Shown: positions 28,801 to 43,800, numbered from the stretch's first letter. The stretch is 64,000 nt of DNA from Nautilus pompilius (GCA_018389105.1 JACATO010002729.1:310001-374000), one strand, 5' to 3'. Numbers and translations are program-made. Notes: generated by a model from the letters alone, not told the origin.

Positions 28801-31800
28801 GGAAAGCTGTCCAAAAACTTAAAATTTGCTAAGTGCAAACATCGAAACTTTAAACAATGCAAAATAACAAAGTCTGCCAATCTTGCCTTCAGTTCATAAA
28901 GTGTGTATATAATAAAATAGCATGTCAGTACATACCCTAATAAAATCCATCTCTCTGGGTGTTGCTTTTAATTTAGATTGTTTTATCTTAGATTAACTAA
29001 CCTCCTCAGTTGTAAGAGTACTGTTAACTAACTTCTTTTCTATGGTTATTCCTGGCTGTATTAACTACAAACATTTTTGAACTTCAGCTATAACAAAACG
29101 AAGTAGTTCAGACGAGAGAGAGAATGTACAATAAGTCCAGCTATTCACTCTAAATGTTATTATTAAAAAGCGACATTACTACTCAAGTTACAAATATTAG
29201 TTTGAATCTTGAATCTCTGCTGGACAGTTATTAACCACTAACTAAACACGTGTGATTCACCTGGAAAAGGTTTGGTAAAAAACACCTGGCCTGCCTGCCT
29301 GCCTGCCACTTGCTAGCTAGATAATGTTACATAAGTAAGTTAATGAAGAGGTGGTCCTCAACCACCTGTTGATGGTATCTGGATGAAGCCATGAGCTGGA
29401 AGAGTTAGATCTGGCAGTCCATATGATATCTGCCGAGACCCAATCTTCCAACTCACAGACAAACCCTGGCCTGTATCCAATTGAAGTGGATAAATTCACC
29501 AAACCTTTTGTTTTTTTTTTGAGGGCAGATCATGGTCATGGAGATACTCCCACCAGTGTAGATCATATGCCACAAGCTAGCTGAATCAGGTAGCTATAGG
29601 ATGGACTGACAGGGCTGGCTGGTTGGCTGACTGACTGACTCTAGCATAGCTGTGAAGGGATTTTAAGGTCTCCAACCATGTGAATAGTTAGATGACTTTG
29701 CACCCTGCCCTGTAAGTCTGATCCACTTCTTATCAGAGGGGGTGCCAGGCCTTAAACTCACATCAAACACCAGAAAAATGGCAAGTGGTAAAAACTGATC
29801 AGAAATTAAAACTAACACAGGAGACTCTAGGCATGTAAGAAGTTTGAAAATTTTCACTTTCTGAGGAGATTCTGAAACAAAACATATTTGTTTGTGGTCA
29901 GTTTGCAGCCTGAGAAAGACGAATAAAGCTAAGCTAAGCTAACGCCTGCCAGGTCTGATGGTTCAAAGTCTAAAAATACACAACGTGATAAGAGAAAGTC
30001 CTATCAGATATCATAAAGAAATAAATTGGGAGCAAAGTAAACAAGTCAGCAATCAATAGAATCGTGCTTGGGCAATGTATACCTATCTACCTTTGGCTTA
30101 TCTAGGAGAGCAGCACTCAAAAGATTTCTTGCGTAAGATTAGCATTTACAGTCAACGACAATGGCGGAAGCTCGCATTTCTCATGTCTTAAATGGCGACA
30201 AGAAAGAACATACACACATATACCTATGAACAAAAGAAATTTTTAAAAGTTCGGATTAGAGGGACTTGACCAATTTTCTAAATGTTACTACCAGACAATT
30301 TAAATTCCTTTGTTTTTTTTTTTTTTTTTTATAATTTAATGACGAAAGTAACTTTGACTGTTTCCAGGTTATAGTAGAATTAAATACATTATATGTAAAT
30401 AACCAAAGTAATTACAGGCAGTTAATGATATCAGAAGTTTAAATCTTGAACAGACAAAAGAATGCAGCAATATTTATTGACAAAACACCAATATTTCAGA
30501 ATAAAACAAAAAAAAAAAAAATGTATAGATATACAAAATTTCCATTCTTCTTTGACTACAGAAAAAGAGCAAGTGACTAACTATGCTGCCAAACCTCCAT
30601 CCAGACTTTGGAGGTCTGAAGGTGTGTTGCAGAAGTGAGCTAAATGGGGAAGGTGTGGGGGTACCAGCCTTGGTTACTAAGCAAGTTACCTGGGTATGGT
30701 TTGAGCCACTTAAGCAGTGGTCCAAGTACAAGCCAGGTCACCCACAGAACATCCACCATGCATTTTTGTTTAGACCCAATCGGCCTGGCTGATAAAAAAG
30801 GTGAGCAGAAACCATGTGCCAGGGAGTTCTGGTCCTGACCAAGATTCGAACTTGGGGCCCTGAACATATAGCTGCCTGGCCAAGTATGTCCATAGATGGT
30901 GCCATTCAAAAAAGCATGGAAGCCCATTTTAGTAGCATCTTCAAGATTCCTATCTGTTACCATGGTATCACCTACTGCTGCAACAGTTGGTTAACTCTTG
31001 TTTATTAACTAAAAAATACTGAGGAAAGAAAACTCATCTAATTATCGTTTTAAGAATGCTTACCTTCTTAAGATTAAGCTTATTATTAAAGAAGAAAACA
31101 AAAACACACCGACAACAAATTAAAAATTTTATATTATGGAAAAATTAACTGCAACTGAACAAATTAGACAAAAACTAGAGTTGTTATCTATATATATATT
31201 AAGCTTCATTAATCCTTCCTGCTTGTTTCCACATGGAATTGCTGGCGACATCCTCAGTTGTCAACATTCAAAATACAGTAACCGCAACATATTCTTATTA
31301 AAATTAATAATTCAATAGATAACGGCAAATATATAAACACTATAAAGAATACATGTGAATCAAAAATGCTAGGAATGTCATATAAAATGAAAAATGATAA
31401 TGGTGTTTACCTTGCACTGATGAAGTATAGAGAGGCCTCATTCTTTTCAATAAGTAATGATCTTTTCAGTCAATCTTAGTTATCTTATTTTTCTAGTAAC
31501 ATTAAAACTAAGAAGAAAACAGAAAGTCTCTCCTTTAAAGCATCCTTTATACAGATGAGGAAATAAGTACATCCAACCAACAGAGCAACAAGCAAAAAAT
31601 TATAAACAAATATGAATATCATTCATTCGGTGTGGTCTAAAGATATATCCCCCATACATCTTCCCACTCTTAATAAACAGTAGTTTCCACTTGATGTCTA
31701 CTTACAAAATACTTTATACATATATAATTTTTGCATATGTATCTTGATAGTCTTCAGCTTGTCCATACTTATTTCTACCACACAAAAATAACTCTATTTT

Positions 31801-34800
31801 CCTCTTATTTTTGCAACATGCTCAGTAATGCTACCATAACCATGCTCTCCAAAAACACCTTGACCAAAGGAGAATAAGGAAAGGTCTACAAAGAGAAGTG
31901 ATGATGAAGAAGATTCACACAGCAATGCTATAAATAAAGCTAATAGTAAAGGCCTAATAAGGACTGGCTTGGTGACAGCTTCCTGGCGTGGTTTATACCT
32001 CACCAGCAGACCATGCGAGTTTCCTTCCAAATCTAAAAATGAAGGTTCTAGTAGGTATTTCTCTGCTGAGGTTGGAAGTGCCTGGTCCCTAATGGCACAA
32101 GACTGACCAGACTTTCCAAGCAGACAATGCAGCACAACAATCACTCCATCACAAGAGTTGTCTCCCTTGTAGGCAATGCAACACAACAATAATACAGTAG
32201 TAATGTAAAAACTTGTCTGCTAACCCTGCACCTTCTGTGTTAGCTGTCTTCCCCCATCCAAAAGTTCCAGCATCCTTAGCTAGATAAGAGCACTGTGCCC
32301 ATTATGTATATTGTAAATAGAGTCAAACAAGAGTACCAAAAACAACAGGATTTTCTTTTTTTGCTTTGTCTGGCACAACTAGTCTCTTTTTGTCTTACCT
32401 GCAACAAATTGTTTGTCAAACATTAGATTACCTTCAATAACAGCATGGCTTCAGTATTCAAATTAAACTTTCCCTCTTTGTTACCAACCAGATAAATTCA
32501 TTTAGATTCAAAAATATTTAAATCCATTTTCCAGTCTTATTTTAATGTCCTCAGAAATAAGACAACTAGATAATGAACAATGTTACCATTATATTTATCT
32601 CAAAGCCAAATGGTAAATACATAAAAAACAACAAACTTTAAACCTTAGAGAAGCCCTACATTATTATAAATAAAAATCTTTTTTCATAATTATTATAACT
32701 ACCATAAGGTACAGAGGAAGAAAATTTCAGGAAACTCAGCTTCCTCATGCATTGTGAAATATTTGAGAATGATTTGCCTGTATGTTTAACAGGGAACAAA
32801 AGTCAGCTGAAATCAGTAAAAGTTGATATAAGGGACCAGGAAGTAACTGAACACCTACAAAATTGCTGGGAAGTCAGCGAGAGCCTCAAACTGTTCATGC
32901 AACCAGGTGAACTCAGTGAAGGATGAAAAGGCCAGGAAATACAAATGAACAAGTTGTCCAGATTAAATGTCACATCTATAGGCAAAGTCATCAGATCTGC
33001 AACAATATCAGTCAGTTTATCAAAAGAAGGGGCAGAACCCACTAACAACAATAGCAGTGGGACCATCCAGCATTTTAATTAGCAGATTTAAAATAAACAA
33101 ACAAAACAAGACATTCTTGTCTCATATGCTGACATAAATTGTACTGACTAACCCAACAAGCAGAAATTACAAATATGAGAAAGCTGGGCGGCAAAGAGTT
33201 TAAGAACATCTACACAACAGTCGAACAGTGGCACCAGTTTATGGATAGTTAAGAGGGAAACAGGTGCAGGCACGTTTAAATAAACAAACAACAAGTAAAT
33301 TTCTTAGTCAAATGGTTGGTATTTGCATTAATCGCATTTGTTTTATACTATTGAAATTTTCTAAGAATTTACATAATAATAAAAACAATCACCCTGTCCT
33401 GATGTACCAACAGTTGAAGTCTGACTAACTTTTATTTCACAAAGATGTCAAGTGGCTTTACAGGTTCTTCTTCTTTTTCCAAATTATAGATAGAGCATCC
33501 TTTATATTCTCTCAAAGTATACATTCAGCTTTGTTTAAAATAATATTACTTCAGCAATGGGTTAAAATCTGACAATCTCTTCTCTCCCATATTTGACAAG
33601 AACACTTGATCACACGGTTAGTTGCATCAATAAAAAAGAAGTACTAGTTTAAACATGAAAGTAGCAATCAGAGCAGCACTGGGCCAAGGCATCCACTTAA
33701 AGAGCAGATAGACATAAAGAGGAATAAGGTCCAGGACTAAATGTACCAGGCACATTTGAACCAACAAACTGACAGATTATCCTCAAACTTTGGAGATTGT
33801 CATACATCCATGATAAGTGTAATCTTTATCATATTTGCTTAATTCTTATCTGGACTTTAAACTTTTTAAAAACCACCCACAAGATTATGAGAGACAAACT
33901 TTTTTTAAAATTAAACTTTATTTAAATTTTAAGTTTTCTGTATTTTAAAATTTATTTATTTAGTTTTCTAAATAGTTAAAATACATATTAGACACATTTT
34001 GGACAATTTAAGTCATGCAATCAAATGGGAAACATTAAAATTAGATATTTTTAGCGTGTCTTCAAAAATACGTAAGATGGCAAAAGAATGAATAATACTG
34101 AATCTCATTAACAACTTGTGGTTTCCATTTTCATCAACCAGTTTTCCTTTGTTCTACTGTTTTGCTTTTTTTTTTAAAAAAAAAAAGAATCCTTCAAAAT
34201 ACACCTGTACATATTCAACAATCAAGAGGTCTGGCCTTTTAAAGCTTGATCTGAATCCAGTACTGATGTGTGAACAAACATTCACAGAGGGCACCAAGAC
34301 CGACTGACATTAGATTAAAAAATTAAATAAACAAAAGTCAAATTACCTCTCCTGAGATATTTTTAGGGGACAAACAGCATTATTCATTTTACCTGTTGTT
34401 TGGACTAACTTGCATCTAGAATCAATCTGTAGATTCAAAGTAATAATTAGAAAGAGAGTTGTAAGACACGGACCCCCAATATACTTATATGCAGTTTTCA
34501 TAGTTAGATAACACACACACAGTGTGTTGAACCTATTTTATTATAACAAAAGACTAAGTGTATTTAGAATACAATGAACTGCAACTTTCCAACCATGTGA
34601 CATGAATTGGAAAAGCATCGGTAATCACCCAAACAGAGATGATGATGATGATGCAGTTAAAATAATAACTCGGGGCAAAATAAGATGAAATAAAGTATAA
34701 ATATTAGAATTATTATCAAGCTGCCACTCTGGTGTTAGTCACAGTTATTTCTTTTTCACCAAACAATATATTCCATTACTTTCTGAAGTCGGTCAGACTT

Positions 34801-37800
34801 ATGGCCTTTCCTTCACGATACTTTAAAATGGTTCGTTAACAGAATATGCAACAGTAAAATTTGCAAACTTAATTTTGGTCCATGATATACATGTTCAAGA
34901 TTATGCTGCTGTTTCTCGACTTTCAGGGTCTGAGGATATCTCACAGCGTGGAGCCAGGTAGCTAGCTACTAGGAAGGGTGGGGGCTCTTGAGCAGCAGTC
35001 AGAACGAAATCCAATCAGAAGTCACCCACAAAACGACAGGAAAACCTTACTGGGACTTTTCAGTGGAAGAAACCAAAATACCTGGAAGAAATCCACATGG
35101 GCAGCTAATGAAAAAAAAAAAAAGGTGAGAAGCCATGTCAAGGAGGTATGCCAAACTGGGTATTCAGACTTGGGCCCTTAGCAACAACAATTCAGGAGGC
35201 TAACCACTGATCCACCAGCCACCCAATTATGTTCTAATAGTCAATCTTTTTCTCAGCTGCTTTAGGTAAAGTGATAAAAAATGGGATAAACTACACCAGA
35301 AAATTAAAAGCCCTGATTGAGATTGCCCTTAAATTCAATGAACCGGTCACTATGGTTTAAACTTCTCTCCAGAACAATTCTCTGCTTTGTTTTAATAGTA
35401 AACCCTGTAACCTGAAACCATCAATTCTCTTTTCAAATAATGTTAGCATCAGAAATACCCACTGCAGATATCTTCCTCCTCATCTTTTGGGTACTTTAAA
35501 AAAAATCTAATTAAATCATAGAGCAATTACATTTCCATCCAAGACTCCTAGATGGTTTATCTAAACAGTTTTTGTCTATTCATCATCATGTTAATTTCTT
35601 TTTAACAGCTTATTTTTCTGGTCTATGGTAAAGACGAAATAGACAAACTTTAAAGTTGATAAGGGAAGAGATGCTGAGATAGGGAATTCTAGCACATTGT
35701 TTTCTAAAACTAATTCTACTAGTTGGAATCCCTTAGCTGTGATACCTTGAGGTTTATGTCTTCAAAGATATGGCAAGTTCAAGGAGGAGGATTTGTGACA
35801 GCCCCATCATAGCCTGGTATTCAGGCCTCCTTTAAGTCAAACAGAGCATTTCTTTTTAGTGGACTTCTAGCTTGATCCATTAAAACTCCACATTACAACA
35901 ATGCCAGACTCTCAGACATTTCCTTTTAACAAGGGGCTAGCTCAATGTGCCCTTGACATTGCTGATGATTCTACTTAACTTTGACCTAAGGTGAAGCATG
36001 AAATCTTCAATGATGTCATTAAAATATTTAAAAAAAAAAAAAAAAAATGATTTCTTGTTCACCAGCAAAGATAACAAGTCAACTGCCACTACATATACCA
36101 ATCAAAGTACTTAAATCATACTAGGAAACTATCACTGTTAGAGCTTTAGTGGACAAACCATATGACTTAAAAGTCTTCAGAAAGTAGAGTATGCTAGCTG
36201 TGTTTCACAGGGCTCCCTGTCGCCATCATTAGAATTTAGCTCTGAAAAATGCCTTTAGTGTACAACAATGTAAAATTGCAATAGATATTCAGCGAAAGGT
36301 GTTTCCTTACTTTAGCTTACTGAAGAACTAACAAAAAATAATTGATCTGCCAACATTATTGTCTCCCTCCAACAAAAAATGGTCTCTTTAGGGCTAAACG
36401 AATGCAGAGACAAAAGGAAAAAAATTACCAAACATAAAAGTTCATGAGTCATCTCAGTTACTACTAATAACACAGCCAGAGATGCACAAACCACCTCCTG
36501 TTATCTGTAAATAACACATCAATGTTTTTTTCATTATCTTATCTTATGAATATTAAAGCAGTGACTCATAAAAAAGGCAATTCAGATTTCTTATAACACT
36601 TGGTTCAAAATTCTGATCCAGGCATTAAACAAGCTCCACTTTAATACCAAAATTCCTGTTTTTACCTGGAAGAAAGATGTCCTTCACGTAGCTTCTGTCT
36701 TAAAAGCAGACCCTGATATATCTAAAACACAAAAACAATCTTTTGGTTCTTCTAAAATTACTTCAAACACCACAAAGAGAACAGCTGGGTGGCTGAAGGT
36801 AGAGAAGACAAAACTTTGGTATTACAAATGTGTGTCCATCAGAAGCACCCTGAGAAAATATAGAGCAGCTTTCAGTAAATTTTACTATAGAGATTTAGAA
36901 TATCCTACCTAGAAAATGTGTATATCCAGGTGTACTAATTAAGTTTAGCATTCAATGTGGCAGAGGCACAGAACCTCAAGCAACTTTCTTGGAAGTCAAA
37001 GTGCATGTTGTTCCAGTCTTTGTAGTTGTGGTAACTTGCCCATATGGTTTTATCTTAGAATACCTAGTGCATTTCTTCTTCAAACCTGTATACATACATC
37101 AGAGGAAGCCCTGCCCCTTGATTTGTTTCCTAACCAAGTGGAGAAAAGCAGTTATGAAGGTTAGCTTCGTGCCTGCATACTGTAAAAATTCCATACAGAA
37201 CTCTTCAATTTTAGATGTGGGAGAAAACCCACAAGCCCAGCTGATGCATAAGAGCTAGAGCTACCCCATACTGAGCCAGTCCAAACTGATATTCAAACTC
37301 AGGCCCTCAACCATAGAAGTCCAGTAGTATTCCACTTATACATGTACACACTTTTAATTAGGAGATTCAGACATGTTTAAAATAAGAAACACATAAGTGC
37401 ATCATCACAAGTCAGGACAGTTAGCAGAAGTATGCCTACCTTTCAACTTCAAGGTAAGTTTTGTCTACACTAGCTGCTGTACTTTAGTCCAAACACTTAT
37501 GAAGAATGTAGTTTTTATTTAATTAAACTAGTATACAACTTATCTTAAAGTAGAATACTTCAACACACATACACCCCTTTTCAATATTACACCCAGTTAA
37601 GATAAACAATGAACTTTTATATACAAATCCCATCACTTACTTTGTTTTAAAAGCTTATGCAAAAATCTGACAGAATTCTATTATTACAAGACATTGTGTT
37701 TAGCTTATAAGTGGCTATACATGTGTATTTTTAAAAAAGGAGTTTGTATCATCTTTACTTCCTAAATGTATTAGTTTGTGTAGAGAACCAATGAAAAAAT

Positions 37801-40800
37801 TCTATGAATATGGCAAAATGGCAGCATGCAGTTTCAAGATGTAAAGCAGATTTCAGAAGTGTTGGCTGTAAATATGTAAATAAACAACAGAAAAACTTTT
37901 AATCTATAGTAATACCTATAAAGGCAAATACCAGGAAAATTCTGGTTTTTTTTTTACTATTTGATAAGTAAACTTCACTGACATTCAAGGTGCATGCAGT
38001 ACTTAGGGTTCATTTTAACATTCTGGTATTAACTGAAGCTGACTAGATAGATACTATCAGAATTATGGCTGAGAATCCCTTATCCAAAATCCTTGGGTGG
38101 CAAATGTGTTTCGGATTTTGGAATGTAGATATACTGGTATAATTTGTTAGCTAATCCACTGGGGAGTGGGGACTGGGCACAAGTTTATTTACAGCATTGT
38201 AACTGCATATGGATACATAGGCTACAGGTAGTTTTATGCAATATTTTAAAGTCATTTTGTGCATGAAAACACACTAAAAAGATGTACATTTGACCATCAC
38301 AAAGGTAAGCTATCACTACAGTAGGCCTACTGGTACCCTGGTGGGTGGGTATCTGGAGGTCTTTTCGACATTTTCAAAGTATATTCACACCAACAACAAA
38401 GCACAAAAATTACGGTGTGTAATGTGTGTACGTCAAGCGTGTCAAGACCCACACGTCACCCAGGAACCCAGCCAGCCTTCTGGATTTTCCGCTGAAGACA
38501 CTCTAAAAACATTCTGGATAAGGGATTCCCGACCAGCAGTAATTTCACTTTTTAAAAAAAATGAAAAGAAATCAAACATTTTTATAAATAAGGGAACAAA
38601 AATATGAATACCCCAGAAGTTTCTGATTATAATTATGATACTCTAGTAATTATATAATTGCTTATTTTAAATATGGGCTTAGCACCCTATCATCAACAGG
38701 AAAGTAGTCAGAAGAACTTTAATTTTCAGAATCACGTTTTATATTTACACTTTGGTTTTAAATAAGTTAAACACCTTCGATATTTCACACCCACAAAAAT
38801 GCAAGGTGCTTCCTGCAAAGAATGAAAACCTTGAAAAGTAGGCAACCATTCAAACACAGACTAGAACCGCTTTGTAAATCATGTTCCGAGCCACACTGTA
38901 ATGATGGTCTAATGACTGGAAAATGTCACATTCCAACACCTTCAGGTAAAAAAGCATTACCTTGTTCAGTCTTGTATAATAGTGGAACTTCTATCATAGT
39001 AAATGCGAATGACCAAGTGGCCACATTTCACCAGTTTCAATGTTTTGAAGCCAAGCGGGAAGAATTTAAAATAAAATCTAATTACATCAAGAGAAAACAA
39101 AAGAATGTTCAACAAAGACTCAGGGAATAAAGCAAAATTAAAAGCCTGTTTAACAATTTTTTTGTTTTGAATACACACATACTACTGCCACATATACACA
39201 CAAACAAACAATTTTTTATGAAAACAACCCTATACTAAACGAAAAAAAATCAAATCAAGTAACTCACTGCACTAGCTATTTCCTTGCAGGTAAGGCCATC
39301 AAAATGCTTTCTTTCAGGTGGATTGCTGATTGCAATTCCATGCTGAGGCTCCACCCAGCATTCGGTGACAATCTGTAGCTCTCCATCCACTTCTGTTGCC
39401 TCTAGCTCATCCAGATCTTCTTCAGACACACTGTGGACAGCAATAATACATTTGTCACACTTGTACAATAAAATTCTGAATTGCCAAAAACATTCATGCT
39501 TTATTTAAATAGGTGCATTGTAAGTTATAGTTTAAAATTCCAGGCTTGTTTTCTAAATGTATGTACAAAGAAGGTATATACCAAGGATACTGTATATGGC
39601 ATCTGAATACCTTCAGAATCTGTTTGCAGATAAAATCACCATGAAATTCAAATGGTACATCTTGGGTGGAATAAGTTGTCCAAGAAAACCTTCTACAAAA
39701 CTTTCCAGTTTAAAAAAGGAGAAGCCATTGCACAACAGAAATCCAGCCTACCACATACAGCCATCACCCATGGCCTCCCACCAAAACAAACCAACACCTT
39801 ACCTGCTGAGCTAACCCGCCACCTAACAAACAAAATAATAATGCCATTCATGGAATAATTCAGACAGATTAAATTTTCTCAAAAATAATTAAAACAAACC
39901 AAAAATAATTTCATTTATACAGAGCCCTGCCATGTTACACTCCTATAGATAAATGTATCTGCTTGAACTTTATATAATTTGAGTGATTATGTATAATAGA
40001 AGTCTAGGTGACCAGATAACCAGTATACACTGTCATCATGATGAAAACAGGCAAATCCCATATTTCTCCATTATCTTGAGGTCATGTTATACTGTTCAGT
40101 CTGGTCAATGACAGAATACCAGGAATCAACATTATCACAAAAGTCACCAAAGCAAATGTCAGTGCTGTGGCAAAGTGACCTGAAAGGCACTAGATAAGTG
40201 AAACCAGGCAAATAACACACCATTATTCACTATTGAGATTCTCTTGCTGACATTACCCATGTAACAAACAGAAAAAAGTCAAATAATAATCCAGCATCAC
40301 CTCCACCAACTTTGCTACAGAGTATAAAACTCCTGCCTGAAAGGACTGGTCAGCTGACATGTCTAGCAGGTCATGTGCACTCTTCTCTTCTGAGTCCAGT
40401 TTTCAACAATTCAGGTCTGTAAGTTACCAGCCCAGTCAGTCAGTCACAAAGACAGGACTATATCAAGGTTTTAACTGCGATAATGGCATGACGACAAAAT
40501 TAGCGTTTGTCAAAAGGTATCTCAACTCTTCTGGCTAAATTGCCATTTTGAAGACATCTCTGGCCAAGGTCAAATGCTGTATTACTGCTGCCAAATGTTT
40601 GCTGTTCAAAGACTGTGCATCAACTGATTTGACCATCCAAAGACTAATGTGCACCAATTTTCTGGATGTGCTGCTGCTTTCATTGCATGCACAGAACAGT
40701 CTATTGCCTGCAAAATTCACAATGGCTGTCAACCATCCCTTCAGCTGTAGCAGTATCAACATCACTAAGTCAAATGCACTGTACAATGGTTCCCACAGAA

Positions 40801-43800
40801 ACTGACTTACACTGGATGGGTCCTCTCTGAACATAGTTTCTTCTCACTCTTCAGACTCAGTCAATTTCCTGCCAAATCTAGAATCAAAGCCAGCAAGCTT
40901 TCCTTACAAAAGTAGGAAGTGCAAAGGACTCTTGTAGCACTATGCCCTCTCAGGGTTTTTGTCTACCTCATAGACATTAGTGTACAACACAACAACTGGA
41001 TGGGTTGCATGATGGAAGCCACCAGTAACAGATATGAATAAAGACTACTGCCATGCCTGGTGCAAAATGTATACTGGCAGGCTGCTGAATATTAATAGAT
41101 TTTAGATTCCAAAGTCAGACCTTCAACCATTCACATCTTCTGGAGGATGCACAATAGTCTGGACAAAAGTTAGCAAGCTTCTGGCCTAGTGAGGATGGGT
41201 ATTTGGTTGATGTGTGTGTCTGTAAGGGTAAAAATGAAAATCTGCTTAGATATCCATCCTAAATCCATTTTTGGCTTATTCAATCAAGAATCCCTTGATC
41301 ATAATCACCATATCTCGCAGGAAAATGGAAGGAACAACATGCCATATATCCAGAACCAGTACAGAGTGGAAGTCATGAAATGGACTGCAGTCATTTTCCT
41401 GAATCTCAAAAAGCCTGGATATGAACTCCAATGAAAGCATCTTCATAGACAATTAAGAGTCAGTCAATTGAAATTAAAGGAAAATCTGACAAACTTTATG
41501 GGAAAGTTGGGACCAGACCATCAGCAATAATCTGATATATTCCATACACGAAGGAAAAAAAACATGCTTTCTGACTGGCATCACGCAGTGGATCTATACG
41601 CAGCATGTAACTGCAAAACCATGTTCAAGTTATTACTGTGTGGTTTTATAATGCAAAGAGAGAATAATGAGACTTCAATGTACTGTACATGTACTGCCTG
41701 CCTCTGCAAGTTTTCACATAAGGTGGGAACAAGATATATTGGACAACGCAGGTACACCGGTTGTCCACAACCTTGGTATTTGCAGACTGGTCTGAATCGT
41801 CAAGGTCATTATTCTCCATCAAAGGCTTGTGGTGATGGAAAGCAAAAACTTTGTCTATGTCCTGAAAATAGATACTTTTACTTTAGTTTAGAAAACAAAG
41901 GCACCTCACAATATCTATTCTTAGTAAAGACCATAAATCATAGCCATGTAAAGTCAGTCACTACTTTCTATTACTAGATTGATGTACTGACACCTTCAAA
42001 GGGAGTTAACCTGCCGATGTTTTTTTTTTAATTTAACACAAAATGTTTCACAATTGTACTAAGCCGTTTCTCCTCAACTTTTGACCCCCATTACAATTAT
42101 TCTCACCCATAATCATCATCATCTGAACATACTGTCTGAAGCAATTTTCGTTTAGACCCCATATCTCAAAACTTGTTTCCTAAAATCATTAACAAAGAAT
42201 AGTAGATAAACAGCTTAAATGCTGGTTACCGTTCCTTCCTCTGGGATGGGTTAGAATCAGCTTTACCTTGTGATTAACTACCTGCTTTCTTCCCTCTTTT
42301 ATAGTCTTAAAACAATGAGGGCCTTTCTAACATTTAAAAAGAAATCTAAAGAAAACACTTAATTTATGCAAAAACATCTTTTGTAGTCCTTAAAACTATT
42401 TTATACCTTCATTTCAACTTCAGCAACCATGTTAACTATTCCATTGTTGGTCATTGCAAAATGAAATCCCTCTTGCAGTCGAATTCTGAAAAGAAAATAA
42501 AACAAAAAAATGTATAAATGGTTAAGGAGCTGGCCATGGACACCAAATTTACCTGTCCCAAGCAAAAGCCCAGGTCTTATTTTAACACAAATTTTAAATG
42601 TAGAAAACTAGTGCTTTATGGCCAAAATTCTGACATCACTATATATCATCAGATAAAGTTTATCCAATAATGAATAATAATAATAGTAATAATAATAATA
42701 ATAATAATAATATAATAATAATAATAATAATAATTAAAATGGCATCTTTTTATCCTACATAATTTGTTTTTAATTGATGCAATTTATTTCATGTAAAATA
42801 TTAAATAAACTAACTACAAACCTAAGTATGATCCAGGTAGGAAAAACAGTCAGTTTATCCTAACGTAAGCCCAGGGTTGTTAACTCACCACAAGCTCATG
42901 TCAATGAAGTCAAAAAAGGTCCAAAAAAGGGTAAAAAAAAGAAGTGGTAGTACTCACTTTGAAAGGGTCGATAAGATTCTCCCGACAGCATTCATGCTGA
43001 CCGGCGGAAAGGAACTGCGCTGCACCATCCAGATCCAGCGTTGATGATGCAGATATCGGGAAAGCGTGTTATAAGATGCTGCCGTAGCCCGGCTAGCCCT
43101 CGCTGCCTCAGCTGAAATGTGATGTGGAATCTCCTTGGAAGGGTCATCAATACGGGTGAGATCTTTTGGCACCCTCTCATACCTAAGAACCAATTTGCAA
43201 TTTAAAAAAAAACCAGCAGTTATTCAAAATTTTTTCACCCTAACCCGCTTCTTATCTATTTTGTTTGTTATTTTTTTAAGTGATTTAAAAATGAATTCCT
43301 GTCACAAATAAAAATCCGAAACAATCTCTAGGTTGCTGAAGGCAAACATGTAATGTATGCTGGCAGCCAAAAGTATTGGAAAAAACTAAAACTAATATTG
43401 AATTTTATTTTAAGTACAAATTATGACAAGACTAATTGATTGCTTAAGCAATATTTTGTTTCAGTTCCTGTTATTTATTATTTAATTATTCTGGGGGGGT
43501 GTCAATGTGCACATTTGCTAAAATAACATTCTTTGGTCAAAACTATAATGTGTTTATTAGTTTATTGCTTTATCACTCTCTAGTCAGATTTCCACAAAAA
43601 TTGCTACATTAGGGAGGATGTTTCGTACAGAGATCCTATGGATATCAAAAGTAACACTTAATTGGTTTAATATGTTAAAAATATAAGATGATGGAATAGT
43701 TGTGGCCACCACTGTATACCGCAAGACCCATAAAAGAGCATAACTAATATGAAACACACCAATTTAACTAAGGCTGACTGTTGGTCAGCACTGTGGTAGT

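Larger units (their letters stand above)
9348..39267 (-). other. Giant SZT2 intron (about 29.9 kb) between exons 18 and 19
   Basis: Exon 18 ends in phase 0 with ...CKEIASA. Exon 19 begins in phase 0 with FHPVDYEC. The vertebrate protein reads SEIPQALHPRDAAC across this point with nothing missing, so I infer no exon is skipped inside. The intron is made of transposons and repeats listed separately, plus AT-rich sequence with no recognisable gene. Confidence 0.85.

Noticed and set aside
30843..30865. GATTCGAACT stretch as a possible tRNA B box
   Set aside because: It recurs in the same context in several SINE fragments, and no cloverleaf or A box is present at the right distance.
38822..39130. 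102-codon plus-strand frame upstream of SZT2 exon 18
   Set aside because: It is antisense within the giant intron, has no family similarity, and is basic and low-complexity at its end.
41564..41977. 137-codon plus-strand open frame, cysteine-rich, inside an SZT2 intron
   Set aside because: No recognisable motif, no splice or promoter context, and the length is compatible with chance in a 64-kb window.
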